A stretch of 58,012 bases of DNA, taken from an uncultured bacterium. Lineage in GTDB: Bacteria > Bacillota > Clostridia > Lachnospirales > Lachnospiraceae. Positions 43,185 to 54,600 of this stretch are shown piece by piece. Position numbers and translations under genes: made by a program. Position 1 is the first letter of the stretch. Every line of letters begins with the position of its first letter. The notes under the pieces were generated by a model that had not been told where the DNA came from, searched no databases, and saw only the letters and a program-made list of their open reading frames with translations. The stretch is from NCBI GenBank assembly GCA_947643595.1, contig CANRWP010000017.1, positions 1 to 58,012 on the forward strand, written 5' to 3'.

Positions 43185-45602
43185 CTATCTGATCACTTTT
43201 CCATCTATATCCAGTGAAATGGTTTTTTCAGATGATTTTGATATAGTAAAATCACTGTTTGCAACATGAATCACATGATTTCCTCTTTTTACACATCTTT
43301 GAATCACATTATATTCCTCTATTGCACTATCAGGATCATCACTATAAACAGCCATGATCAATCCCGTAATGAGAAAACCATCATCATATTTCAATAAGGT
43401 ACGTAATTCCCTGTAATTGACATAGATCAGATCTGGATTCAGATTTTCGTAATATCCGATATCCGTATCACTGACAACCACATCCGGTTTATACCGGTCT
43501 ATCAGGCTTTTTCTTTCATCCTGTGTAATCAGGAGCGCCTCCTTTGTATCTGAAAAGAATATTTCCATATCCGATGATAAGGCTTTCCCCGGTCCTTTCA
43601 CCTCAACAAGAAGTGGGAACCTGTCAGTCTCATCACAAATTACTTCCTCATGCTGCCCACAACCCGGACAGTATTCAGAGACAAGCGGATAGGTGTCATA
43701 AAACATAGAAGACCAGCATAGCATGGATTCTCTTTCTATTGAGCTTCTCATCAAGGCGAAAGCTGACAGGGATTTTGCTGCTTCCTTTTCCCTGATCGAA
43801 TCAAATAAAGCGTATGTAGTATCTGAATCTACAGTGATTGCCTCATTTAAGATCTTTATAGTAAAAATGTACTTATTGTTATTGTCCAGCTCAATGGATG
43901 AAATGCTGATCATATCATACCTGCTTAACAGCAACAGGACATTGATATTCCATTTTTCATCACTGTCATTCCCTTCTTCAAAGAAGTTGATCCGGCTATA
44001 ATTAGGTTTTGTCGAAGCAAAAACTGCAATTTCTCCGCCTCTCCACATATTTTCGGGGTTTTTGTACATACTCCACCAGCGTCCCCAAAGCTTCTGCGTC
44101 GTTAAAACTTTGCTTACATGATGAAACGCTTTGGAAACATCCTCCTTCTCAATGCACATGACACTCAAAGACGGCAGGCCGTCCCTGCCTCCTCTTCCTA
44201 ATTCCTGATAATAGGAATCAGGACTCTCCGGAACACACAGATGAACAACGCTTCTCACATCAGGCTTATCGACACCCACACCAAATGCTGAAGTAGCTAT
44301 CATGATTTCATATTGATTATCGGACCACTTCTCTATCAATTCCAGTCGCTCATCCGATTTGGTATCGCCCGTAAATGTTCTTATATTTAAATAGCCAAAG
44401 CGCTGAAAGTATTCCTTCCATTTCTCAGCTTCATAAGGAGCGTTTACATATAAGATCATCGGTTTTGGCATCACATTAACGATATTCAGAGCTTTCCTTC
44501 TCTTGTCCTTATATCCATCAGCCATAACCATAACAAAATGCGGTTCTTTTCTTAAAGCATCACATCTGAGTTCAATCCATTTTCCATTTACAGAAAACAT
44601 CCTTTTCAAAGTGGTTACCGTATCATCCTTGAACGTAGCCGAAAGCAGAAATGTTCGGATATCCGGATTCACCCGCAGCAATTCCTTTCTCCAGGGGCCA
44701 ATGCACTGATAGTCCACCCTGAAAAAATCTCCCCATGCAACCACGATATGCGACTCATCAATGATGATATTCTTTAAATATCGACTTGTATTTGCTTCAT
44801 TAATCAATTCCTGGAATTTTTCATTTTTGATCAGTGCTTCCGGTGAAATAAAAAGCAGTCTGGCAGTTTGATTTTTAATAGCTTCCGATATTTCGTTAAA
44901 CTTCTTGCATCCACTGTAATAATAGAAAATCTCATTGTCAGTTGATGACTTTATATTCTTCCTGGCCACTCTTTTCTGATCTATCGCAAGAGACACCGTG
45001 GGTACAATCACGATAGATAACCCTTTTTCCTTATAGCCGACTGCCTGCGTCACCAGACTCTTTCCGCCCCCTGTCGGCATAGAGACCAGAGTCGTGTAAC
45101 CAGACGGAGTATTCAGTGCACCATACACACACAATTTTTGTTCAATGGATTTGAAATGCTTAAAACCTGTCAGCACATTCACATACCTGTTGGTGAGCAG
45201 GCAGTATGGGGAATCCATCGCTGGTAGCGCCGATCCATGGTTTACAAAAACATTCTCCACGAAGCTCTTATATCTGACATAATCAGGAATCTCATAAGTT
45301 GCGTAGTACTTCTGTATTGAGGGATTAAAATGAATTCCCAAATGGTTGTTATCCAGAATTCCATGATCATCCACACGCAGCTCGGTTTGAAACGAAAGCA
45401 TAAAGCTTCTTAGCGCGCTCACATAATCCGAGAGTCCCGCATCGCCAACCTGATATTTTTTAAAGGTGTTAACAAGCCTGACAACCACATTTTCAAGTGC
45501 GCTATCAACTGCATTCACATCACTATCATATTCGGGAATGTAGTCATCAACCTCACCGTTAATAAACCTTTCTATATGATCTATGATCCGTGCTTTTTCC
45601 AT
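43185..45602 (-). CDS. RecQ-type helicase, DpdF-like
   Basis: About 805 residues. Helicase motifs: I MPTGGGKSLVTQAVGYKEKG, II IIIDESHIVVAWGDF, III LLSATFKD, V ATSAFGVGVDKPDVRSVVHL and VI YQELGRGGRDGLPS. A CPGCG near residue 650 may be part of a zinc site. The ATG at 45602 overlaps the stop of the SNF2-type gene (TGATG), so translation is coupled. RecQ-like helicases unwind DNA 3' to 5'. Gene order matches dpdF. Confidence 0.8.
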   Translation of the reverse strand: MEKARIIDHIERFINGEVDDYIPEYDSDVNAVDSALENVVVRLVNTFKKYQVGDAGLSDYVSALRSFMLSFQTELRVDDHGILDNNHLGIHFNPSIQKYYATYEIPDYVRYKSFVENVFVNHGSALPAMDSPYCLLTNRYVNVLTGFKHFKSIEQKLCVYGALNTPSGYTTLVSMPTGGGKSLVTQAVGYKEKGLSIVIVPTVSLAIDQKRVARKNIKSSTDNEIFYYYSGCKKFNEISEAIKNQTARLLFISPEALIKNEKFQELINEANTSRYLKNIIIDESHIVVAWGDFFRVDYQCIGPWRKELLRVNPDIRTFLLSATFKDDTVTTLKRMFSVNGKWIELRCDALRKEPHFVMVMADGYKDKRRKALNIVNVMPKPMILYVNAPYEAEKWKEYFQRFGYLNIRTFTGDTKSDERLELIEKWSDNQYEIMIATSAFGVGVDKPDVRSVVHLCVPESPDSYYQELGRGGRDGLPSLSVMCIEKEDVSKAFHHVSKVLTTQKLWGRWWSMYKNPENMWRGGEIAVFASTKPNYSRINFFEEGNDSDEKWNINVLLLLSRYDMISISSIELDNNNKYIFTIKILNEAITVDSDTTYALFDSIREKEAAKSLSAFALMRSSIERESMLCWSSMFYDTYPLVSEYCPGCGQHEEVICDETDRFPLLVEVKGPGKALSSDMEIFFSDTKEALLITQDERKSLIDRYKPDVVVSDTDIGYYENLNPDLIYVNYRELRTLLKYDDGFLITGLIMAVYSDDPDSAIEEYNVIQRCVKRGNHVIHVANSDFTISKSSEKTISLDIDGKVIR

Positions 45603-48600
45603 CACTTTTTCACCAGCCACATATAGCATGCGGATTCCATTCTTATGATAGGTTTACACAAGCTATTGTATATTATCTCGTATTGCTTCTTCATAAGTTC
45701 CATAGACTCATCGGATTTTATGCCGTAATAATCCGCTTTTGCTTCGTGCGTCGAAAGAATCTGGTCTATCATTTCTTTTGCCCCTGATATATTGGATTCT
45801 CCCTTAAATTTCTCAAATGCTTTTTTCCTGGCAATCTTGCCGCCCTGCGTTACAAGCTTTTCCCAGCGTTCTTCAGGAAAATGCGATCGGAACCAGTCAA
45901 TATTAGAGCATTTGTACTTCTTAGGAATGTTCAAAAAGCTATTGCCAAATCCACGTCTTCCTAAATGCTCAATTGTATCAACCTGATTAAAATACCCGGT
46001 CTGTGCTATTCTTCTATGTTCACTTAAAACCATTTTTACCGGAATGTCTGCATATGCCGTAAACGCAACAGGTATCACCTGAATGAAAGTTGCAAGGTAC
46101 TGCCTGAACAAACCCAACGCATATAAAGATATTCCCTCATCTAAAAGCAATCTCTCATTCGGTTCCACAGAAAACGTGTAAATAAAGCCTCTCCATTCGA
46201 TAGAAGATAATGCCGCAATCGCTGTCGCCATCCCCTTATAGGAGTGCATTGCATTGTCCGTGATACAGTCAAATATCTCGTCTCCAGGTGCATAAAAATG
46301 AATATAATCATTCTTGATTGCAACATCCCGGTCAAAAGATCCTTTGATAATTCTATTATTCCTGAAGACATTTATTTGCCTATCTTCTGCCAGACCACGC
46401 TGCACCCTGATTGCAATTTCATTTTGCTTTTTATTCAAATAGTTATCCCAGCTCGGCGGTATCAGAAAAGAGTTTTGTGCTGATCTGATGGAGAAATTGT
46501 TTTCATCAAACGCAACCAGTCCGTTATCTTTGTTCTGATGTACTGTTCCAAACCCCGCCAAAGACGCCCAACTCATCATAGTTTGCGCGAACAAGGCATT
46601 CTCATTGAATTGATAATTCGATAGCAGCCGTTCAAGCTGATTATATAATGGTTTGTATCTTAACGCCGCCGTATCAAAGATCTGTTCTCTCTGAACAGTT
46701 TCTCTCATCTGGCCGGCTTCCCTGATCAATTCCGGAACAAGTCTATATAATCCAAACTCAAAATCTGTGCGGATTGAGTCGATAATCTTATGATTGATGT
46801 CATTCATTATGATTTCAAGTCCGCTCAAAGACTGACCAAATACGTTCAGGCCCTCATTCCAGAAATGAAACAGCTGATCCTCATAACTTTCGACCGTATG
46901 GATAACTACAGATGTTACAGGAATCTGAACATCCCTTCCCATGCGGTCAAGTCTTCCTATGCGTTGCTCAACTGTATTGATATTCCATGGTAAATCTACA
47001 TGGATCACATAGTCTGCAATCTGAAGATTTCTCCCTTCACCGCCAGATTTATCACAGAGTAATATTTTGCATGTCGAATCCGATTGAAATCGGTATATAT
47101 TGATCTCGGCTTCATCTCTGTCCATATTTGTAGAAAAGGAAACCACTTCATCTCCAAATGTGTCATAAAGCACTTTGCCGTAAACATCAAATGTCTCGAC
47201 ATGATCAGTAAACACAACAACCTTCTTATCGAGAAGCTCCGTCTCAATATAGCTTACAATCTTTACAAGACGTGAAGGATGCGATTCCACATCATCCAAT
47301 GCTTCTGTCATGCTTTGCAGTATTTTATCCTCATCTTCCACCCAGCGGTCAGCACTTTTCCACACATTTTCCGGAATGGAAGTGTTATTCCCGTATATTT
47401 CCTTTAATTTCGCCCTATATGCCCATGGCGAACTGAAAAACGCTTCCAGAACCGGTCGAATCTCCTGTTCAATCTCTGCCGATTTGATCTCACCCTGATT
47501 TTGAACAATCCATTCCTTTAAGGTTCTGTATGCCTCATACTCATAATAATTGACGCTGTCGCCGAGGGAGTATGTAATCTCCACTAACCGTCTTTCAGCA
47601 AATTCTCCGCCTTCATCCTTTGGATAAACCCCGAGAATCGCTCTTCTTCCTCTGATAATGCTTCTTTCAATCTGGTAATTATCGCATACATAGGAAATGG
47701 CCACTTGCATATCATACAGACCAAAATCTTCCTTATCCGTATCAATAGCAGCTATCATCTTATTCAGCGTAGCATCTCCGATTAAATCAGAAAGATCATT
47801 CAGAGTTTCCTCCAACTCCTCAAGCTGATCCTGCACATCTTCATTCTCATGCGGATCTTCTTCCTCTACTTCCGGGAGCAATTCATTTCTTAAACTGTCA
47901 ATATCATCAAGCAAAGAATGTGTAAGTTGCGCAATCTGGTTCTGTTTATTTACAAGCTCCGTAAACTCCTCTATACCGATATCATCATAGATGGAAGGTT
48001 GAATCAGTCTCAGGAGTTTGAGATATTCCTCCTTACGTTGCTGTATAGGAGTTGCGCTTAATAATATGATGTTTTCGGCATTTCTGCTTAGAGTGTGGAC
48101 TTTTTCATAATCATCCGATTCTCTTATGCAATTGTGCACCTCGTCTACAATTACGAAATCCCATCTGGTATTGCAATCAGCCGCCTCTAATTCTTCAATT
48201 GTCTCAATCGAAAGAAAATGATCGTTCTCGTTCTCCCCTTCCAAAATTCCGAATTTGAACAAAAGCTCTGTTTTCCACTGAGCAACCAGGGCACTCTGAA
48301 TAACAATCAATATATTCTTTTTTGCTTTGTTACTCAGAAAAATCTTTAATATGGAGCATGCCTCAATCGTCTTTCCCAAACCAACTTCGTCTGCCAGCAT
48401 ATACCTGCATTTTTCAGTCTGCAAACATCTCATGATCGTATTTACCTGAAATGCTTTCAGGTAAATCTTACAACCAGCCAGTTCTTTAAATCCAAAAATG
48501 GAATTATCTAGGATATTCATTGTATCCTTAACAATCTGCCTTCCAAGATACCAGCATGGATTCTGGAATTCGTATTTGACAAGCTGATGAACCGGATCAG

Positions 48601-48982
48601 CAGCTCCCGAAAAAAAGGATGCCGTAAGTTTTTCCTCATTTACGCACAGATATTCCTTACTGCAGCTGTCCTGAATATAATAATCAAAGCCCTCGTCTTC
48701 CCTGGTCTTATACTCTACCACAACAGCAGTCTTTCGCCCATACATGACCTGCGCCCCTTTGAAAAGGTGACAGTGATCCAGTGCAGAAATCGGGGCCTCC
48801 CTTACTCCATCAGGAATATACTCAAAAAACTTTCTATATCCAAACGGATCCGAAAACGAAATATGGGCCGTCTCATTGAACTCATTCACACTGACGACTT
48901 TCCCTGTCGCAAAAATTCTGGGATCCTGTGGGTATTCACAGTCAATCGGACACCTTACAAAGACTCCTTCTTTTATCATCAT
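45602..48982 (-). CDS. SNF2-type helicase/translocase, DpdE-like
   Basis: A 1126-residue protein. Walker A is ADEVGLGKTIEA (residues about 197-208), motif II is FVIVDEVHNCIRES, and motif III is ILLSATPIQQRKEEYLKLL. Motifs V-VI are LLCDKSGGEGRNLQIADYVI and QRIGRLDRMGRD. This is the rapA/SNF2 double-stranded DNA translocase pattern. An acidic insert (LLPEVEEEDPHENEDVQDQ) is notable. It is the first gene of a block with the dpdE-F-G-H order. As a translocase it may move along DNA that lacks the phosphorothioate mark. Confidence 0.82.
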   Translation of the reverse strand: MMIKEGVFVRCPIDCEYPQDPRIFATGKVVSVNEFNETAHISFSDPFGYRKFFEYIPDGVREAPISALDHCHLFKGAQVMYGRKTAVVVEYKTREDEGFDYYIQDSCSKEYLCVNEEKLTASFFSGAADPVHQLVKYEFQNPCWYLGRQIVKDTMNILDNSIFGFKELAGCKIYLKAFQVNTIMRCLQTEKCRYMLADEVGLGKTIEACSILKIFLSNKAKKNILIVIQSALVAQWKTELLFKFGILEGENENDHFLSIETIEELEAADCNTRWDFVIVDEVHNCIRESDDYEKVHTLSRNAENIILLSATPIQQRKEEYLKLLRLIQPSIYDDIGIEEFTELVNKQNQIAQLTHSLLDDIDSLRNELLPEVEEEDPHENEDVQDQLEELEETLNDLSDLIGDATLNKMIAAIDTDKEDFGLYDMQVAISYVCDNYQIERSIIRGRRAILGVYPKDEGGEFAERRLVEITYSLGDSVNYYEYEAYRTLKEWIVQNQGEIKSAEIEQEIRPVLEAFFSSPWAYRAKLKEIYGNNTSIPENVWKSADRWVEDEDKILQSMTEALDDVESHPSRLVKIVSYIETELLDKKVVVFTDHVETFDVYGKVLYDTFGDEVVSFSTNMDRDEAEINIYRFQSDSTCKILLCDKSGGEGRNLQIADYVIHVDLPWNINTVEQRIGRLDRMGRDVQIPVTSVVIHTVESYEDQLFHFWNEGLNVFGQSLSGLEIIMNDINHKIIDSIRTDFEFGLYRLVPELIREAGQMRETVQREQIFDTAALRYKPLYNQLERLLSNYQFNENALFAQTMMSWASLAGFGTVHQNKDNGLVAFDENNFSIRSAQNSFLIPPSWDNYLNKKQNEIAIRVQRGLAEDRQINVFRNNRIIKGSFDRDVAIKNDYIHFYAPGDEIFDCITDNAMHSYKGMATAIAALSSIEWRGFIYTFSVEPNERLLLDEGISLYALGLFRQYLATFIQVIPVAFTAYADIPVKMVLSEHRRIAQTGYFNQVDTIEHLGRRGFGNSFLNIPKKYKCSNIDWFRSHFPEERWEKLVTQGGKIARKKAFEKFKGESNISGAKEMIDQILSTHEAKADYYGIKSDESMELMKKQYEIIYNSLCKPIIRMESACYMWLVKK

Positions 48983-48995
48983 GGTACCTCATTAC

Positions 48996-51680
48996 TTACT
49001 TCCTGCTCGTTCTGAATATCTCCAGGCATATATCTTTGTCTGCGCATTTATCGCATAAAATATTATACGATCTCCGGTATTTATCCCGATTGAGATTCTC
49101 GTCGCTCAACGTATGATCCACCTCAGCCTGCGTTGAATTCTTAAACACCTCACTAAATGCTTTATCTGCTGCCTTACTGCCGGGCACAGAAAGGAAGTTC
49201 TCACGCTTTAGCATATAATCAATTTCTTTATCCTTAATACTCGTAAATTTCCCGCGGAATACTGCTTTTTTCTCTATATAATCTTCTGCCATATTGATAG
49301 CGTCTATCTTATCTGAACGATTCATAAACGGAAAATCAAATGTCAATTCATCCATCTGTTCAGTCAGGTATTTCCTCACCATGTTTTTCACATAAGTCTT
49401 TCCCGAAAATTCCTTTCTTGCCCGGTGTTCCAGCAATACGGTCAGATACAACTTTAAAAGGAAATCATCTTTGTAGACAGATTTTCCTTCAATAACCGTC
49501 TCCAGCAGGAACCGGTAGCTGCATAATCTGTATTTCATCAGGTCATATTGCGAAAACTCTCTGTACAGCGGTTCTTCCACCGTTATATAACTGTCATTCT
49601 TCTTTGCGGCATTCGGAGTATCCAAAATATACGGCTTAGGGGTTGCATTAAGCACTTTTAGCAGATAATACAGGTCATTTTCCTGATCCGGCGCATTCTT
49701 AATATAACTCAGCTTTATCTTACATTTACTGAACGCAAGCCCATACACTAACGCATAGCGTCTGAAATTCTTATACTCCAAACGCGAAGTAACATACACC
49801 TGGTATTTCCAATCTACCGGTGCCTGCGCAACTTCAAAAAAATCTATGTCAAGCGGCCATGGAAATTCATCCCTATGTGTTATACTCATATCCTGGTCAG
49901 ACAAACAGGCAAAGTGATAGATCTTGTCCTGATCCCTGGAATACTTTCTTAAAACATCTCCGTCAATTTGTTCAAAATTTCTGGCAATCCACCGCGCTCC
50001 CTTTCCTTCTTTCGGAACCTGCTGAAGATAGAGTTGCATCGTTTCTCTCAGACAATCAAAGGACGCCTTCGCTTCCACACCTTGAACCTCATTCAGATGT
50101 TCCAAAACTCTTTGTACAATTTCCCTGAATTCAGAATCGATATCTTCTTTCGTCAGCACCTGTTTTACCAGCACGTCCGTCACTTTATCATAAAATGCCT
50201 TGAAATCATTTTCCTGATCACTGAAATCCCTGAAAAAGGTATCTGCCACTTCATTCAATGCCTTTAAAGCCATGATCAGATTATCAATTTCATCAGGACT
50301 TACATCATAATACTCGATTCGGGATAGCTCTTTTGATTCAGAAGAATCCGAATCCATATCTTCTATTCTCTCTTTTAATTTCTTTAACTTTTTGATGATT
50401 CTCCTTATGGTCTTTTCATCTTGAAAATACAGTTTGCACTTATCGAAGGTGGTAACAACTTGCCCTTTCCTTCCTTCAGCAATGATCCCGCAGGAAAGGC
50501 ATTCATAAATATCATTGATATCCCGGATCAGCATTCCTTTAGACTCTGCATCCCATAAAATTGTTATTGCAATAAAGAAATGTCCAATCGGATAATCCAG
50601 AAAATTGCGCTCCCCAAACTGTTCTGGAAAGTATATCTTCAGGATATCATTTACATTGCTGTTAGCTGCATAAATTTGCTCATCCATGTAATACAGTGCG
50701 GAACGTGAATAATTGTCCTTCGACCTCTCTACTTCGGCTTTTTCAAACTTTTTAGCAATATATCCCGCAAACTCCGTCTGATTATCAAACTGGGTTACTT
50801 CAATCTGATCAGAATAGTCAATCGTCGCCGTACTTCCGGCAATCATAGCTGCAATATTATCCGCAATACGTCCTCCCTCAAAATCCTTACTGTGATCGTA
50901 AAAATTTTGAGGCGAAAAGGTAATCTTACTCTCAAACCAGGAGTATACATTCAACCATGTCTGGTATACGTTTTTATAATCCGGAACATAATTGAACAGA
51001 ATGAATACATTTTTGTGTACACCCAGCATCTCAATAGACTTCAGCATAATCGGAGAAAACTGATGGATTCCATGTACAATGACCGTGTCTTTTTTAACCT
51101 CCGCAAGTCGTTCCGGATTACTCTCTTTGTAGGATGCGTCACGCAACGCATCTTCCATTGTCTTTGTAATAGATGCATCCATTTCCTCCACAGTAAATCC
51201 GTCTTTCAGTGAAAAGAACTTATTACGAGTTCTTCGCAGTTCTCTGTATATTTCGACCACACATTTCTGCTCATAAGTTAACGCCGCATCCTGTATGTAA
51301 TCCGGATTCATACATAACTCAAACATAATCCTGATGCTCTTTACTACATACGCCCGATTTCTTTTAAGAGACAGCCTGATATCCTCTATATTTATATCCC
51401 CAGCAATCAATTCATCAAAAGCCATATACCCTATAAGATTATCTACCACCGCCCTCTGATTGATTTCAGTCGCGGAACTCTCCCACTCATCATACAAGAT
51501 ATTTATAAATCTTGTTATGGTTGTAAGCTTACCTTTAAAAAAGTCCTTCTTATACTGATCACACAAACCATTGGCCAGAGTTTGCGAAGCGCACAAATGA
51601 AATCCGTTTTTTATAAATCCCCAATAGGGTTCTCTATGTAATCTATAAGGATTGCTGTATGTATAAATGACTATTGCCAT
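48996..51680 (-). CDS. AddB-like protein with Fe-S type cysteines
   Basis: An 894-residue protein that resembles AddB/RexB partners of UvrD-type nucleases. There is no clear Walker A at the N-terminus. A late FSQYDLMKYRLCSYRFLLET matches the start of AddB/Cas4 nuclease domains. The tail CDKCADKDIC has the C-x2-C-x5-C spacing of the AddB iron-sulfur site, with the first ligand in the LCSY segment. The catalytic D-x(n)-E/D-x-K pattern is not evident, so the nuclease may be inactive and the domain structural. The start overlaps the NERD-UvrD gene by 10 bases, which argues for a stoichiometric pair. Confidence 0.65.
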   Translation of the reverse strand: MAIVIYTYSNPYRLHREPYWGFIKNGFHLCASQTLANGLCDQYKKDFFKGKLTTITRFINILYDEWESSATEINQRAVVDNLIGYMAFDELIAGDINIEDIRLSLKRNRAYVVKSIRIMFELCMNPDYIQDAALTYEQKCVVEIYRELRRTRNKFFSLKDGFTVEEMDASITKTMEDALRDASYKESNPERLAEVKKDTVIVHGIHQFSPIMLKSIEMLGVHKNVFILFNYVPDYKNVYQTWLNVYSWFESKITFSPQNFYDHSKDFEGGRIADNIAAMIAGSTATIDYSDQIEVTQFDNQTEFAGYIAKKFEKAEVERSKDNYSRSALYYMDEQIYAANSNVNDILKIYFPEQFGERNFLDYPIGHFFIAITILWDAESKGMLIRDINDIYECLSCGIIAEGRKGQVVTTFDKCKLYFQDEKTIRRIIKKLKKLKERIEDMDSDSSESKELSRIEYYDVSPDEIDNLIMALKALNEVADTFFRDFSDQENDFKAFYDKVTDVLVKQVLTKEDIDSEFREIVQRVLEHLNEVQGVEAKASFDCLRETMQLYLQQVPKEGKGARWIARNFEQIDGDVLRKYSRDQDKIYHFACLSDQDMSITHRDEFPWPLDIDFFEVAQAPVDWKYQVYVTSRLEYKNFRRYALVYGLAFSKCKIKLSYIKNAPDQENDLYYLLKVLNATPKPYILDTPNAAKKNDSYITVEEPLYREFSQYDLMKYRLCSYRFLLETVIEGKSVYKDDFLLKLYLTVLLEHRARKEFSGKTYVKNMVRKYLTEQMDELTFDFPFMNRSDKIDAINMAEDYIEKKAVFRGKFTSIKDKEIDYMLKRENFLSVPGSKAADKAFSEVFKNSTQAEVDHTLSDENLNRDKYRRSYNILCDKCADKDICLEIFRTSRK

Positions 51681-54600
51681 GAATCGCTCACCTCCAGATA
51701 CCGTCCCCAGCTGTTCTCTATATCAGTATCTACATCCCTTAACCACACAACATTTCTGATTGCTCTTGTCAAAGCAACATAAAGGATTCTCGATTCCTCG
51801 CTTATCTTCTCATGAATTTCTGTCTTTTGATCAAATCCGCTGCTGAAATCGGAACCCTTCCTATCATAAGAAAATCCGTATGATACTTTGCCATCCACGA
51901 TATTGACGTTTAGTCCTCCAACATTAATATTGGAGATATCTTCATTGGTAAACGGCAGAATAACTGTGCCATATTCCAATCCCTTTGATTTATGGATCGT
52001 TGTGCATACCACTTGAATTTCATCAGACGCCAATGCTTTATTACGCGATGCTTCCTCCTGATGAGTAGTGATATTAATCTTAAGGAATTCACCGATCAGA
52101 TTGACCGTAAGATATTCTCTGGAATATCTTCTTGTGATTTTTTCGACAAGACATTCATAGTTTTCCCTGTATGCCCTTCTTTCATCGTCCCCATAACATC
52201 TTACCCAGGGCTTTGAGGCTTCATAAATATCACGAAGTGCAACCAGCACAGGCCTTGATTCAAAATCTGTCACGATCTGCTGCCAGGTCTTACCCATATG
52301 CAACATAAAGTATTCATTCAAAATCCTGATCAGTTCATCTGTTTTATTTGCGTCTTCATACCCCGATATCTTAGCCAGGTTAATGTCCAGATGCACATAG
52401 TTCGACCGTATCAGATTTGCCAGGTAAACCTTATTGCGTGGATGCGTAATCGCCATAACAAGCTTATACAGATCCATTGTTGACGGCAGCCTGTATAAAT
52501 CTCCGCCCTCCGTTACTTTAATCGTAACTCCGGCCTTTTCAGCTTCCTTAAGGATGTTACTGATCTGCCAATTATAACGCACAAGAATAGCAATCTTCTT
52601 TTCCTCAGGCGAAAGCTTGTGCGCTTTACTGATTATCTCAAGCTTTCTGATCTGATTGTCTATCTCCTTAAACAGATCATCATACATGCTTTCTTTGTTT
52701 TTGCTATGTATATCCAGCTTGCAGAGGATCTGCGCCTCATCATATTCTTTTCTTTCTCTGTTCTTCAGCCTGTCCCGCAGTTCCTCATATGGAAGGATTT
52801 GTTCATTTCCCATCTCAGAAAACACAGAATGAAATCTGTCAAGCAATCTGCAGTCAGTCCTGTAATTCCGGTTTAATGTATATTCTATCCATTTGCCAAC
52901 GCCATTTGTTCCAGTAACCTTTTCAAAAGCACTCAGGGTAGCCCCTCTGAACCTGTAAATGCTCTGTTTGAGATCACCAACAACAAATAACCGACACTCC
53001 GATCCAAATATCCTCTGCAAGCCGGTTATCGTTTCAATCTGGGCATCATCCGTGTCCTGAAATTCATCCACAAAAACATATTTGAATTTATGACCCTGTC
53101 CCGTCAATTTCCCGGAATCCACAAGATTATGAATCTGAATCATACATTCTTTAAGACCGATCAGGTTCTTTTCTTTAAGCTGAAGGGCATACTGCCTTTC
53201 AGCCCTCATGATCACTCGTTCAATCAGTTCGTTGAAATATGGCATACTCGCCGGAGGATTTCCGAAATCACTTATACTCAGATCCTTTATGTCAATACTG
53301 CGGTCATATAATTTCCCGCTAAATGAAATCAGCAGTTCTTCGAGTTTATAGATCGGCATCACCAGCTGGTGCACAAAATCTGGATTTTCGTCATCCTTCT
53401 CCAGAAGATATTCGTTCAAATATTGGTGATACAGTTGCTGCCTGTTGTATGTTTCGCTTGTGACCTGACTATCATATCCCAGCCCCATTCTCATACAATC
53501 CTTCTGAAGCAAAGAAATCGCAAATTTGTGGATCGTTGAAATCTGGATTTGGCTCATCTCTTCAATCAGACGCATATACTTCTCGTTTGAGGTGAGAATA
53601 AAATAATTCATGAACATCTTTTTCAACCTGATCTTCATGTTATCTGCTGCATCTTTTGTAAATGTGATCATAGCAATTTCGCCGCTAATATCGACCACCG
53701 CATCCGCAGTCTTATTACAGAGATATGCCACACGTGACACCATCGAATATGTCTTACCGGTGCCGGCACCTGCTGTAATCAATATATTCCTGTCCGTTGG
53801 TGCATGCTCTATTTCATACTGCTGAAAATTAAAATCTGTCTTGTCCGACAGTTTTCTTAATATCCCTTCTTCCTCATCAGTCAACACTCCCTCTTCAATC
53901 AGGAGATCCTTTTCCACACAGGTGTTCAGATCAGGAACAACTTCAATCTCGCAGTTAAATATGCTATAGCTTTTCTTAACTGTAACATCCTCCACTTTCC
54001 AGGTATCAATAACAAGATCCTTCTTATTCGGTCGGATTTTTCTTTCTATGAACCTCACTTCAAGTTCTTTAACGATTTTCTGCATCGCATCATTAGATGA
54101 AACAAAAACGATTTCTTTGATACCCCTGAAGTATTCCTCTGCAATCTCCACTGCATCTTCGTCATGTAGACCATTTTTGAAGATTCTCAACCGGGAATAT
54201 CCGGGATTCAGCGACTGTTGTTCTGCTTTCAAGTCATAATTAGGCTCAAAGTGATGGCGTATTAAAGCCAGCATCTTAGGGTCAAGATCATCGTGCTTTG
54301 CACCTTTATCGATGGTATATCTCTCATTAAACTTCTGGTATAATTTCAGAGCCTCTGACAGATCTTCACTGAAAATCGTTTCATTTGACTCAGATACAAT
54401 ATTGAGTCCTTTCGCAAAATATTCACTTTCGGATATAAAGGGATAACACACGAAACTCATCACCAAAGGATTCATTCCCAGCTCTCGCTGAATTTTCTTC
54501 CGCAAATCAAACCGATAGCCCCTAGCTTGTCCACGAGGACTATCTTCCGGATTTTCCGCTCCAGCCAAAAATATCGTATTTGCATCTATAACATTCAATA

